Assembly (NCBI RefSeq): GCF_001692325.1
Contig: NZ_LXKN01000018.1
Span: forward strand, 62,001 to 126,000
DNA: 64,000 bases
Reading direction: 5' to 3'
Source of the DNA: Rhizobium sp. AC27/96
Lineage (GTDB): Bacteria; Pseudomonadota; Alphaproteobacteria; Rhizobiales; Rhizobiaceae
The notes beneath the pieces were generated by a model, which saw nothing but the letters and a program-made list of their open reading frames with translations, was not told the origin of the DNA and did no database searches. This document shows positions 1 to 8,354 of this stretch, piece after piece (positions within the stretch are counted from its first letter, which is position 1; every line of letters starts with the position of its first letter). A program made the translations under genes and the position numbers.

Positions 1-387
1 GGCCGTGAGGCTTTCATCGAAGCCCATCCGGAGATCACGCAGCGCGTTGTCGATGCCTTCGTGAAGGCGGCGCAATGGTCCTCCGAAGAGCCGAACCGCG
101 CTCAGCTCTTCGAACTCTGGCACAAGTCCGGTACGCCGGTGCCGATCCTCGAGGAGTATTTCCGCAACGATACGCTGGCCTATCGCAATTCACCGCTGAT
201 CGATGACCTGCTCGTCTCGCAGTACAAGGAACAGGCCGTCAAGAGCAAGGAATACGGCCTCATCCGTCGTGACGTCGATCTCAATGGCTGGTTCGAACCT
301 AAGTATCTCGACAGTGCTCTGGAAAGGCTTGGTTTGAAGAAGTTCTGGCAGTCCTATGGCGCGGACGGCAAGCCGGTTTCCTCGTGA
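1..387 (+). CDS. Sulfonate/nitrate-type ABC transporter periplasmic binding protein, C-terminal fragment
   Basis: The frame is open from base 1, so the start lies outside the window. About 128 residues are visible. The stretch 'hPEITQRVVDAFVKAAQW' is typical of the C-terminal half of SsuA/TauA-family binding proteins, where a helix after the second lobe carries this pattern. Two permease genes of the same transporter class follow directly, which supports the role: capturing an alkanesulfonate, taurine or related organosulfur compound in the periplasm. The sulfur-related genes downstream (rhodanese, DszC/SfnB-like monooxygenase) favour a sulfur substrate over nitrate, but the ligand cannot be read from this fragment. 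Confidence 0.75.
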   Translation, partial: GREAFIEAHPEITQRVVDAFVKAAQWSSEEPNRAQLFELWHKSGTPVPILEEYFRNDTLAYRNSPLIDDLLVSQYKEQAVKSKEYGLIRRDVDLNGWFEPKYLDSALERLGLKKFWQSYGADGKPVSS

Positions 388-421
388 GTCATGGCTATCG
401 ACCTCAGCGGAGCATGTTGGC

Positions 422-1240
422 ATGAGCATTGTGATTGAGGCGGCCAACCGTACCGGAACGCAGTTGTCTTCCGCGAAGCTGAAGCGTCTCGTCGTGCTTG
501 CGACAGGCCTGATCTTTCCACTCGGGCTGCTTGGTCTCTGGTGGGTCTCCTCCACCAGAGGCTGGTTGCCTGAGCAGATCCTGCCAGCGCCTGCCTATGT
601 CTACCAGACGGGCCGTGACATGATTCTAAGCGGCGAGCTTCCCTATCACACCGGGGTGAGCCTGGTGCGCGTCGTTATCGGCTTTACGATCGGCGCGGGG
701 TTGGGGCTGCTACTCGGCATCGCAATGGGGCTTTCCGAGACGGTGGAGGACTACGTAAAGCCGCTTTTCCTGGCCTTTGCGCAGATCCCGACACTCGGAT
801 GGATCCCGCTCCTGATGCTGTTTGTCGGCATCGAGGAGACGTTGAAGATCATCATCATCGCCAAGGGCGCCATCGTGCCGATGACGCTGAATACGCTGAC
901 GGGAATTCGCGGCGTTTCGCCTAGATATATCGAGGTCGGCAGGGCATTGCGCTTCAGTCGCTGGCAGACGTTGCGGCTCATCATATTGCCCGGCGCCATC
1001 CCCTCGATATTCACCGGTATCCGCTACGGACTTACGCATTCCTGGACGGCCCTGGTGGGGGTCGAATTGCTCGCCTCCTCGGAAGGGCTTGGATACCTTT
1101 TGGTCTGGGGGCGGCAGATGTTCTGGCTCGACACGGTCATCGTCGCGATGATCGCGATCGGGCTTGTCGGTTTCATCATGGACAGGGGGCTGGATCGCGT
1201 CGAGTTGTCGATCCAGCGCTGGAAACGGCAGGAGATCTGA
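422..1240 (+). CDS. ABC transporter permease, SsuC/TauC type (first of two)
   Basis: 272-residue inner-membrane permease of the BPD_transp_1 family with about six hydrophobic helices. The EAA loop is visible around 'EVGRALRFSRWQTLRLIILPGAIPS', the site that docks the ATPase. I chose the ATG at 422 because a GGAG motif lies about 10 bases upstream; the frame is open further back to 356, but that would overlap the preceding binding protein by about 30 bases. The next gene is a second permease of the same family three bases downstream, so the channel is probably a heterodimer. No ATPase gene is visible; it probably lies upstream of the window. Confidence 0.85.
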   Translation: MSIVIEAANRTGTQLSSAKLKRLVVLATGLIFPLGLLGLWWVSSTRGWLPEQILPAPAYVYQTGRDMILSGELPYHTGVSLVRVVIGFTIGAGLGLLLGIAMGLSETVEDYVKPLFLAFAQIPTLGWIPLLMLFVGIEETLKIIIIAKGAIVPMTLNTLTGIRGVSPRYIEVGRALRFSRWQTLRLIILPGAIPSIFTGIRYGLTHSWTALVGVELLASSEGLGYLLVWGRQMFWLDTVIVAMIAIGLVGFIMDRGLDRVELSIQRWKRQEI

Positions 1241-1242
1241 GG

Positions 1243-2019
1243 ATGGCGAGTGCTAGCCGTTTTGTCCGTTTTCGCCGCGGCATTACATTGCCGATCCTTC
1301 TTTTCGTTGCCTGGGAAGTCTCAAGCCGGACCGGTCTCGTCGATGCGCGGTTCCTGCCATCTCTGGAAGATGTTGCCGCCACCGCCAAGCGGGAACTGAT
1401 CGACAATGATCTTATCGGCGAGCTTGGCTTCAGCCTGATGCGAAACATCGCCGGATTCTTGATCGGCTGCGTGCTCGGTGTCGGCTTCGCAAGCGTGCTT
1501 GCCTTGTCGCGCATTGCCGATCGGCTGCTGATGCCGACTTTCAACGGGCTGAAGCAGATATCCCTGCTTGCCTGGATCCCGCTGATTTCGGTCTGGTTCG
1601 GCTTTGGCGAACAGGCGAAGATCGTCTTTGTCGCTCTGGCCGCCTTTATCCCGATCGTTCTCAACACCTATGACGGCATGCGCCAGGCGCCAGCCGATCT
1701 GCTGGAGGTTGCGAGGGCGCTGAAGTTCAATGCGCGGCAAAAGGCGTTGCGGATCTATATCCCGGCGGCGATGCCCTCGATCGCCACGGGCGTCCATCTG
1801 GGCTTGATCTATGCGTGGCTGGCGACCGTTGGAGCAGAATATTTCCTCGCGATCGGCCCAGGCGTTGGTGGTCTGGTCATCGCAGGACGCGAGAGGTTTG
1901 ATATGGCGCTTGTCATGGTCGGCGTTCTCGTGCTTGGCCTCGTCGGCTTCACGCTCAATCGTCTCGCCTACACGTTGGAGGCATACTTGTTGCGTTGGCG
2001 GCCGAAGCAAGCCGCTTAA
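1243..2019 (+). CDS. ABC transporter permease, SsuC/TauC type (second of two)
   Basis: 258-residue inner-membrane permease. The EAA motif region is 'EVARALKFNARQKALRIYIPAAMPS', aligned with that of the preceding gene, so the two are paralogous halves of one channel. It starts two bases after the stop of the first permease and ends overlapping by three bases the stop of the convergent rhodanese gene, so there is no room for a terminator between them. Import of an organosulfur compound is inferred from family and neighbours. The substrate could also be nitrate, a thiamine precursor or another small anion. Confidence 0.85.
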   Translation: MASASRFVRFRRGITLPILLFVAWEVSSRTGLVDARFLPSLEDVAATAKRELIDNDLIGELGFSLMRNIAGFLIGCVLGVGFASVLALSRIADRLLMPTFNGLKQISLLAWIPLISVWFGFGEQAKIVFVALAAFIPIVLNTYDGMRQAPADLLEVARALKFNARQKALRIYIPAAMPSIATGVHLGLIYAWLATVGAEYFLAIGPGVGGLVIAGRERFDMALVMVGVLVLGLVGFTLNRLAYTLEAYLLRWRPKQAA

Positions 2020-3131
2020 GTCACCAGTTCGCCCGACCTTGCGGCGCTTTGCCAATTCTGCGTGCGAAAATCGACGAGCAGCAAGGCTATTTCATAGCCG
2101 CGGCGTTGCAGCCAATGGGCGACGGTGCGGGCGCGAACGCCAAGCAGATCGTCGACCAGAACGACCCGCGAGCCTCGCACTGCAATGGTGCGGTAGGCGA
2201 CACCCAGCAACTGTCCGCCTTCTGAAGACAAGGTTCCGTCAAGATGAGCCTTCTCGAATTCTTCGGGTGTTCGGACATCAAGCAGGTATGTCGTTCGCTC
2301 GGAATCAACAGCCCATTTTCTCGCCGTATCGATATCGATTTCGGGAAAGCGATCGTCGCTGCTCAGCGTCGCAATATGCTCGCGTGCAAAGTCCCGGGCC
2401 TCATCGCTTGGGTCCTGATAGATGCGCGTCTTTCCGCTTTCCAGCTGAAGGCCTGCGGCGGTCCAGGCTTTCGTTCCGTCATCGAGGTATGAAACCTCGT
2501 TTGGAACCTGTGCGTCGATGAGGGTTTGAGCCCCGAGAATAGCGCGCGGTAGCCCTGCACAGGAAACGACGACCCTTGTGGTTTCGGAGGGCACCAGGTC
2601 CTTGTACCGCAAAACCAGCTCTGCCCCCGGCACGCTGACTGCGCCCGGCACGTGATCGCGCGTAAATTCTGCCACGGTGCGCGTATCGATGACGATGACG
2701 TCTTCGCCTGCGTCCTGCAGCTTCTTCAGTTCCAGGGCCGAGATGACCGGTGTTTTCTTTTCTTTTTCGACGGCCTTGACGAAGTCGACGCCAGGTATGT
2801 CGAATGTGGGTAGTGGTGCTCCATCGCCCGTCGCCGTCCAGGCTGGTATGCCGCCCTCAAGCACAAAGATATTTGGCCAGCCGCCGATCTCGAGTTCGTT
2901 TGCCACGCGCGAGGCGACCCCATCACCGCCGTCGACGAGGACCGTGCGAACGGCCTTGCGCGGCACGAAGCGGATAAGTTCGCCGGCGACGCGCTCGGCC
3001 GGCAGGTTGGTTGCAAACAGCGGCGAGGCATATCCGACAAGTTCAGCGTCACGAATATCCAGCACGGCCAGCTCGCGGCCGTCCCGCAGCCAGCTGCGCA
3101 GCGTATCGGTGGAAATTGTCTTCCGGCTCAT
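2016..3131 (-). CDS. Triple-domain rhodanese-like sulfurtransferase
   Basis: 371 residues with three rhodanese folds: roughly 1-105, 125-235 and 260-371. The middle domain has the catalytic cysteine (Cys191 in 'VVSCAGLPRA') after a 'VIDTRTVAEF' strand. The first domain has 'VDGGDGVAS' and the third 'VDDLLGVRA', with no cysteine at the equivalent loop, so only one domain looks catalytic. The start at 3131 follows a GGGAG ribosome site seven bases upstream; the frame continues further 5' but with basic, low-quality sequence. Rhodaneses move sulfane sulfur from thiosulfate or persulfides to cyanide or thiols. Placement between a sulfonate transporter and a flavin monooxygenase suggests handling of sulfur released from organosulfur compounds. 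Confidence 0.85.
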   Translation of the reverse strand: MSRKTISTDTLRSWLRDGRELAVLDIRDAELVGYASPLFATNLPAERVAGELIRFVPRKAVRTVLVDGGDGVASRVANELEIGGWPNIFVLEGGIPAWTATGDGAPLPTFDIPGVDFVKAVEKEKKTPVISALELKKLQDAGEDVIVIDTRTVAEFTRDHVPGAVSVPGAELVLRYKDLVPSETTRVVVSCAGLPRAILGAQTLIDAQVPNEVSYLDDGTKAWTAAGLQLESGKTRIYQDPSDEARDFAREHIATLSSDDRFPEIDIDTARKWAVDSERTTYLLDVRTPEEFEKAHLDGTLSSEGGQLLGVAYRTIAVRGSRVVLVDDLLGVRARTVAHWLQRRGYEIALLLVDFRTQNWQSAARSGELVT

Positions 3132-3439
3132 GGTTCGCTCCCGTGTGGTGCTGTTTTGCACAGGCAAGCGTAGTCTCCGCGGTGGAGCGTGGCGACGGCG
3201 GCGGCATGCGCGATCGCCTGCCAAATGAAAAAGCGTTTTCTTAGTCTATAAAATCTATAGATAAAATTTTCTTACGGCGAGGTCGATGCTTTCCTAGTGT
3301 TCGTATCATTGAACAGCGACGTTCTCGGTAGCGCAAATCTTATCTGCCGCGCCCTCAATCGACAGGCGGGTCAGATCGCTGGAAGGCAAGCTTATGATAC
3401 GTCGCCAATTCGCACAGGCCCCTAATCGAGGAACATCTC
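3132..3439. promoter_or_regulatory. Divergent promoter region between rhodanese and monooxygenase genes
   Basis: 308 bases with no credible gene. It must hold the promoters for both divergent sulfur genes. The AT-rich core around 3241-3275 includes a perfect 10-base palindrome, ATCTATAGAT, at 3253-3262, in contrast to the GC-rich surroundings. This could be an operator or simply a -10 region; no known CysB/Cbl site was recognised. Confidence 0.4.
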
Positions 3440-4693
3440 ATGACCCGGATCAATGAAGGCTGGGGCAGCGGTCCTAGTGCTCGCTATGAAGAGATCGCCG
3501 CGCATTTCCGGCCGATTTTCGAGCAGATCGCCCGCTCCGCCATCGAGCGCGATCAGGAGCGGCGCCTGCCTTTCAAGGAGGTGCAGTGGCTGCGCGAGGC
3601 CGGATTTGGCGGACTTCGAATCCCCAAGGCCTACGGCGGAAGTGAAGTGACGCTGCCGGAGCTGTTTGCTCTTCTGATCGAGCTATCGGCTGCAGACCCC
3701 AACATCACGAATATCTTCCGCAGTCACCAAGGCTTTACGGAGGATCTGCTCAACGCTCCCCGCGATCTATGGCGAGACGAATGGCTGTCCCGTCTGGGCG
3801 GTGGCGAGATGGTCGGCAGCGGTTTCTCGGAGCTTGCCGGGGCCAAGGTCGGCGACTATGCGACGACGATTGTTCCGGATGGCGACGGCTATCGACTGAA
3901 CGGCGAGAAATTCTATACGACCGGTTCGATCTATGCCGATTGGATCAATCTTGGTGCCGTCGATGCAGCGGGAGAGCCGGTGGCCGCTTTGGTGCCGACG
4001 GCGGCAGCCGGTGTCGAAATTCTCGACGACTGGGACGGCTTTGGGCAGGCGCTGAGCGGTAGCGGCACGGCACGGTTCAAGAATGTCCGGTTGGAAAACT
4101 TCCATATCAAGCCGAACTCCGCGCGCTTTCCCTATACGACGGCATTCTTCCAGCTTGTGCACCTTGCAAGCCTTGCCGGCATCGGTCGAGCCGCCGCCAC
4201 GGAACTATCCCGACATGTTGGCGCGCGAGCCCGCATATATCCCCGCGGCAACGGCGCTGCGAGCGCGGACGATCCTCAGGTTCTCGAAGTGGTCGGACGG
4301 GTGAGGGGGCCGGCCTATGCCGCCGGCGCCATCGTGCTGAATGTTGCCGCCGCCCTCCAGCGATCCCATGACGCCAATCTCGCCGGAATAGACCCGGACG
4401 AGACGAACATCCATCTGCTTGCGGAAATCGAATTGAGCCAGTCGGTAACCGTCATTTCGAAACTGATCCTGGAGGCGACGACGGTACTCTTCGATGCGCT
4501 CGGCGCGTCGGCCGCCAAGCGGGCTACGGCTCTCGATCGACACTGGCGCAACGCCCGCACGATCACGTCCCACAATCCGCGCATCTATCACGACCGCGTC
4601 GTCGGTGAATTTGCCGTATCCGGCAAGAAGCCGGTCGCCGTCGGCTACCGGAAGATCATCACGCCCTTTGACACGACAAGCGAATTGGCTTGA
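3440..4693 (+). CDS. DszC/SfnB-like flavin-dependent monooxygenase (acyl-CoA dehydrogenase fold)
   Basis: 417 residues of the acyl-CoA dehydrogenase superfamily. The N-terminal helical domain, the middle beta domain ('GSGFSELAGAKVGDYATTIV...GYRLNGEKFYTTGS') and the C-terminal helical bundle are all present. The sequence resembles the branch containing DszC (dibenzothiophene monooxygenase) and SfnB/SfnC, which use reduced flavin supplied by a separate reductase, rather than true acyl-CoA dehydrogenases. A GAGGAA ribosome site sits just before the ATG. Predicted role: oxidative release of sulfur from an organic sulfur compound under sulfate limitation, matching the adjacent transporter and rhodanese. 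The exact substrate is unknown. Confidence 0.75.
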   Translation: MTRINEGWGSGPSARYEEIAAHFRPIFEQIARSAIERDQERRLPFKEVQWLREAGFGGLRIPKAYGGSEVTLPELFALLIELSAADPNITNIFRSHQGFTEDLLNAPRDLWRDEWLSRLGGGEMVGSGFSELAGAKVGDYATTIVPDGDGYRLNGEKFYTTGSIYADWINLGAVDAAGEPVAALVPTAAAGVEILDDWDGFGQALSGSGTARFKNVRLENFHIKPNSARFPYTTAFFQLVHLASLAGIGRAAATELSRHVGARARIYPRGNGAASADDPQVLEVVGRVRGPAYAAGAIVLNVAAALQRSHDANLAGIDPDETNIHLLAEIELSQSVTVISKLILEATTVLFDALGASAAKRATALDRHWRNARTITSHNPRIYHDRVVGEFAVSGKKPVAVGYRKIITPFDTTSELA

Positions 4694-5535
4694 TGGGGCG
4701 GGCAGTGAGACGCATGGCAAGTGCTTCGGTCAATCATTGCGAAATCGGGATAACCGGCAGCATCGGAGGCGCGGATACGACGGCTCGCCGAGCCGACATT
4801 GTCTCGGCGAGCAGATCGCAAATGGAGCTGACCGACGAGCTGGTTTCCCTCAGCCTGCGCGTGGAAATCGATCCTGGCCCCGACCCGTTGCGAATACCGA
4901 TCACCGACAGCGAGACCGAAGCGCTGGCAAAGCGGCTCTACGAGGAATCGGGTAATGCCCCGCTCTGGGTGTTTGCCTATGGTTCATTGATATGGAAGCC
5001 GGATTTCGATGCGGTCGAGGCGCGCGTCGGAACTGTTAAAGGATGGCATCGATCGTTCTGTCTGCAGATGACACGTTGGCGTGGTTCGCAGACGCAGCCG
5101 GGGCTCATGCTCGCCCTGAAGCGGGGCGGTCATTGCAAGGCCGTCGTTTTCAGACTTGATGACGGTGACCGGTTGGGCCAGATCCGGCGCATGCTTCGCC
5201 GGGAGATCGGTACGCTTGAGGACGCAGCGACGATCCGCTGGATCCGGGTTCAGACGCAGCAAGGTCCGGTGCGTGCCCTGGTCTTCTGGGCTGGCCCGAA
5301 AGGAAAGCGCGTCACATCGAAATTGCCCTTGGAGAAGGTGGCCGGAGTTCTGGCCCGAGCCTGCGGGCATAGAGGCTCCTGCGCGGAATATCTCTATCTG
5401 ACGGTCAAGCATCTGGAAGAGTGGGGAATTCGCGATCGCAATCTGTGGCGACTTCAAAAGCTTGTTGCGAAGGAGATCAGATCCATCCACAAACTTGGCA
5501 ATGAGGTGGCCGTCGATCGGTCCTCTTACGCCTAG
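4693..5535 (+). CDS. chaC: ChaC-like gamma-glutamylcyclotransferase
   Basis: 280 residues from an ATG overlapping the previous stop (TGATG). The core motif 'FAYGSLIWKPDF' is the substrate-binding YGSL loop of the gamma-glutamylcyclotransferase fold; 'TLEDAATIRWIRV' should hold the region of the catalytic acid. ChaC enzymes cleave glutathione to 5-oxoproline and Cys-Gly. The protein is long at its N terminus for this family (usually about 180-230 residues), and the first 60 residues look uninformative, so the true start could be an internal ATG at 4714 or 4822. Tight coupling to the monooxygenase gene suggests glutathione-sulfur turnover in the sulfur-scavenging operon. Confidence 0.8.
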   Translation: MGRAVRRMASASVNHCEIGITGSIGGADTTARRADIVSASRSQMELTDELVSLSLRVEIDPGPDPLRIPITDSETEALAKRLYEESGNAPLWVFAYGSLIWKPDFDAVEARVGTVKGWHRSFCLQMTRWRGSQTQPGLMLALKRGGHCKAVVFRLDDGDRLGQIRRMLRREIGTLEDAATIRWIRVQTQQGPVRALVFWAGPKGKRVTSKLPLEKVAGVLARACGHRGSCAEYLYLTVKHLEEWGIRDRNLWRLQKLVAKEIRSIHKLGNEVAVDRSSYA

Positions 5536-5633
5536 GTTGCCAAGGCATTCTCCATGATACGACGAGAGAAGCATCCACGACATGTCAGGCGCAAGGCCGG
5601 CATGAACAGCAGCAAGAAACGATAACGGCCGCA

Positions 5634-5662
5634 TTGACAAAGCGGGAATGACCGTATTTTAA
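5634..5662 (+). promoter_or_regulatory. Predicted sigma-70 type promoter of the amide operon
   Basis: A perfect TTGACA (5634-5639) is followed after 17 bases by TTTTAA (5657-5662); an overlapping alternative -10, TATTTT, lies at a spacing of 15. It lies about 130-160 bases upstream of the AmiC-like gene and before the leader terminator, so the transcript would have a leader of about 120 bases. Confidence 0.5.
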
Positions 5663-5732
5663 TCACGCTCAAGATATGAGCATATCTGCTCGTCTTGTTG
5701 ACATGACTTCGTTCGTCGAAGGGCAATAGCGC

Positions 5733-5782
5733 CCCACAACGCCCCGGTTTCCGGGACCCGCGTTGTGGGATTTTTTATTTTT
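5733..5782 (+). terminator. Intrinsic terminator in the leader of the amide operon (probable antitermination target)
   Basis: CCCACAACG (5733-5741) pairs perfectly with CGTTGTGGG (5761-5769). A nested CCCGG/CCGGG helix lies inside the loop, and ATTTTTTATTTTT follows at 5770-5782. This is a textbook rho-independent terminator, yet it sits only 10 bases before the start codon of the first gene (5792). Two small hairpins precede it (5667-5681 and 5707-5721, five-base stems). Because the second gene of the operon encodes an ANTAR-type antiterminator, the most economical reading is amide-controlled read-through, as in the Pseudomonas amidase leader. Confidence 0.75.
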
Positions 5783-5791
5783 GGGGTTTCG

Positions 5792-6928
5792 ATGCAAGAC
5801 GTCGTGAAGATCGGCATTCTCTACTCGACCACAGGGCCATATGGCTCGCTTGGCCGCGAGGCCCGGCTCGGCGCCGAATTCGCGCTTCACGACTATCACC
5901 AGAATGGCGGCGGGAAGGCAGAGCTCGTCTTCTTCGATCCGCATGCCGACCTTGCCGCCTATCTCGAAGGCGCGCGCAGCCTGATGCGTGATAGCGGTTG
6001 CCGGCATATTGTCGGCACCATCACCTCGGCCGCCCGCAAGGAAGTCATCCCGCTGGTCGAGAAGCATGATGGCCTGCTTTGGTATATGTGCCCCTATGAG
6101 GGGTTCGAGGCCAACGAAAACGTCATCTATATCGGCGCATGTCCGAACCAGCATCTCATTCCGTTGTTCGAACATCTCATCCCTCGCCACGGCTCGAGAC
6201 CCTATCTCGTCGGGGCGAATTACGTCTGGGGTTGGGAAATGAACCGGCTCGCCCGCGAGCTGATCGTCAATGCCGGCGGGACTATTCTCGGCGAGCGCTA
6301 TCTGCCGCTGGAAGAGACCGCGGTCGAGCGTATCATTGCCGATATCGCCGAAAAGCGGCCGAGCTTCATCCTCAACAATCTGATCGGCCCGTCGAGCTAT
6401 GCCTTCCTCGCTGCCATCGGTGAACTCGGTAAGCGCGACCCTCACTTCCTGCCGGAAAACTGCCCGGTTGCGAGCTGCGATCTGACGGAATGCGAGCTGG
6501 CCGATATCGCAGGTGGGGCGGTGGGACAGCTTTCGGCGCTTTCCTATTTCGACGGTCTGAACTCCAGCGAGAATCTTGCCTTCAAATCCCGCCTCAACGC
6601 ATGGCGCCCGGAAATCGGCAAGGTTTCCACCATCTTTGCCAGCTCCTATACCGCCGTCGCCCTTTGCATCGCCGCGATCGAAGCCTGCGGCAGTGACGAT
6701 CCCGTTATGGTCAGGCAGGAAGTCGTCTCACGCTCATGGCCGTCAGTTCTTGGTGACCTCGTTGTCGATCCGACGACAAACCACGCCGCGCTACCCTTCT
6801 ATCTCGGGCGGATTAATGCACAGCAGGGATTCGATCTCATCGCCTCGGAGCAGGCCATTCCCGCCGATCCCTATCTGATCACCAGCAGGCAGAAGCCTGC
6901 CCGGCATCTTCGGGTGGTGCAGTCATGA
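5792..6928 (+). CDS. AmiC-like amide-sensing periplasmic-binding-fold regulator
   Basis: 378 residues from the ATG at 5792. It is a type I periplasmic-binding fold ('KIGILYSTTGPYGSLGREARLGAEFALHDYH') but lacks a signal peptide, as expected for the cytoplasmic AmiC sensor. In Pseudomonas AmiC binds short amides and sequesters the antiterminator AmiR. The pairing with an ANTAR gene overlapping its stop by four bases is the classic amiC-amiR arrangement. 'YMCPYEGFEANENVIYIGACPNQ' aligns with the ligand-cleft region of AmiC/urea-type binding proteins. An exported amide or urea binding protein is less likely because no signal peptide is visible and a separate OppA-type binding protein is present. 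Confidence 0.8.
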   Translation: MQDVVKIGILYSTTGPYGSLGREARLGAEFALHDYHQNGGGKAELVFFDPHADLAAYLEGARSLMRDSGCRHIVGTITSAARKEVIPLVEKHDGLLWYMCPYEGFEANENVIYIGACPNQHLIPLFEHLIPRHGSRPYLVGANYVWGWEMNRLARELIVNAGGTILGERYLPLEETAVERIIADIAEKRPSFILNNLIGPSSYAFLAAIGELGKRDPHFLPENCPVASCDLTECELADIAGGAVGQLSALSYFDGLNSSENLAFKSRLNAWRPEIGKVSTIFASSYTAVALCIAAIEACGSDDPVMVRQEVVSRSWPSVLGDLVVDPTTNHAALPFYLGRINAQQGFDLIASEQAIPADPYLITSRQKPARHLRVVQS

Positions 6929-7506
6929 ACGGCACGCCCAATTTCGCCGGATGGCACGTCACGATCCTCGCCGAGGAAGATACGAATACCGAGAGGCTGA
7001 ACCGACAGCTCATCGTTCTCGGCATGCGGGTGAACCGCCAATGGAAGCCCATCGCGACAGGCGATCTGCCCGATGTTGTCATCGTTGACGTCGACCGTGG
7101 CTGGGATGAGCTCATCCCGTGGAGTGGCGACAAGCCGCTGCGGCCCGTGGTTGCCGTGCTCGGTTCGGAAGCGCCGGGCCGCATCGCCTGGGCCATGCGT
7201 CAGGGTGCCGGCGCGATCATTCCGAAGCCGGTGATGGCATCGGCCGTCTTCCCCGCGCTTGTGCTGGCGGTCTCCATCCATGAAGAGCGCATCAAGGCAG
7301 CCGGCCGCATCGCCCATCTGGAGGAACGCCTCAAGCTGCGTCCAGTCGTCTATTCTGCGATCGAGAGGCTGAAGGCCGAGCGTCACATCGACGACGAATG
7401 CGCCTATGCCATATTGAGAAACTGCGCCATGCGCCGCCGTCTCCCGGTCGAACAGATCGCCGCCTTCTTTCTCGTCGGCTCCGAAACCCTGTCCGAGGTC
7501 GGCTGA
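6925..7506 (+). CDS. AmiR-like ANTAR-domain transcription antiterminator
   Basis: 193 residues. The N-terminal part is a degenerate receiver fold ('DLPDVVIVDVDRGWDEL', with no clear phosphorylation pocket), followed by a coiled-coil helix and a C-terminal ANTAR RNA-binding domain ('VVYSAIERLKAERHIDDECAYAILRNCAMRRRLPVEQIAAFF'). ANTAR proteins bind paired hairpins in leader RNA and prevent terminator formation. Its start overlaps the AmiC-like gene by four bases, and its stop overlaps the next permease start (TGATG). The terminator at 5733-5782 is its likely target, making the operon autoregulatory. Confidence 0.85.
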   Translation: MNGTPNFAGWHVTILAEEDTNTERLNRQLIVLGMRVNRQWKPIATGDLPDVVIVDVDRGWDELIPWSGDKPLRPVVAVLGSEAPGRIAWAMRQGAGAIIPKPVMASAVFPALVLAVSIHEERIKAAGRIAHLEERLKLRPVVYSAIERLKAERHIDDECAYAILRNCAMRRRLPVEQIAAFFLVGSETLSEVG

Positions 7507-8354
7507 TGCGGGTGCTCAAGGAACTTTGCCGGCAGCCCGCGGGGCTGTTCGGTCTCATCATCGTCGTGGCCGTCGTCGCGATGGCGCTTGCCGCACCATG
7601 GCTTGCGCCCTTCGACCCCGATAATCAGATGTTCGATGGCCTTACGCTGGAGGGTGCGCCGATACCGCCGAGCGGCCAGTTCCTGCTCGGCACCGATACG
7701 CTCGGGCGTGATCTTTTTTCGCGGCTGCTGTTTGGGGCGAGGACATCATTAATCATCGGTCTGGTGGCCAATGGCGTTGCGGTCGCGATCGGCCTCTTCG
7801 TCGGCGTCATGGCCGGCTATCTGCGCGGCTGGGCCGGCAGCGTGCTGATGCGCTTTACAGACCTGATGATGGCCTTTCCCGCATTGCTGCTGGCCATCGT
7901 GCTCGCCGCGATCCTGAAGCCCAGTCTCTGGATCGTCGTCATGGTCATCGCGCTGGTAAATTGGGTCCAGGTGGCCCGTATCGTCTACACCGAAACCCGC
8001 GGACTGGTGGAGCGGGATTTCATCATGGCCGAGCGGGCGCTTGGCGCTGGTCGCATCCGTATCGTCATCCTGCATATCTTGCCGCATCTCGTGCCCACGG
8101 CCATCGTCTGGGGGACACTCGGCATCGCCACGACCGTTCTTCTGGAAGCGACGCTCTCGTTCCTGGGCGTTGGGGTTCAACCGCCACAACCGTCCTGGGG
8201 CAACATCATCTTCGAAAGCCAGAGCTATTTCCAGGCAGCCCCCTGGCTCGTCTTCTTCCCCGGCGCAGTCATTCTGCTGACGGCTCTTGCCTTCAATCTC
8301 GTCGGCGACGCACTGCGCGATATTCTCGATCCGACCCAGCGGGGTAGAGGCTGA
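7506..8354 (+). CDS. Dipeptide/oligopeptide-type ABC transporter permease (DppC-like)
   Basis: 282 residues from the ATG overlapping the antiterminator stop. The N-terminal transmembrane helix is followed by the OppC signature 'PPSGQFLLGTDTLGRDLFSRLLFGARTSL', then the permease domain with EAA loop 'MAERALGAGRIRIVILHILPHLVP'. The DppC half normally pairs with a DppB half, which follows immediately; the order C before B is reversed from the usual order. In this operon the imported compound is probably a small amide or amide-containing nitrogen source rather than a peptide. Confidence 0.9.
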   Translation: MRVLKELCRQPAGLFGLIIVVAVVAMALAAPWLAPFDPDNQMFDGLTLEGAPIPPSGQFLLGTDTLGRDLFSRLLFGARTSLIIGLVANGVAVAIGLFVGVMAGYLRGWAGSVLMRFTDLMMAFPALLLAIVLAAILKPSLWIVVMVIALVNWVQVARIVYTETRGLVERDFIMAERALGAGRIRIVILHILPHLVPTAIVWGTLGIATTVLLEATLSFLGVGVQPPQPSWGNIIFESQSYFQAAPWLVFFPGAVILLTALAFNLVGDALRDILDPTQRGRG

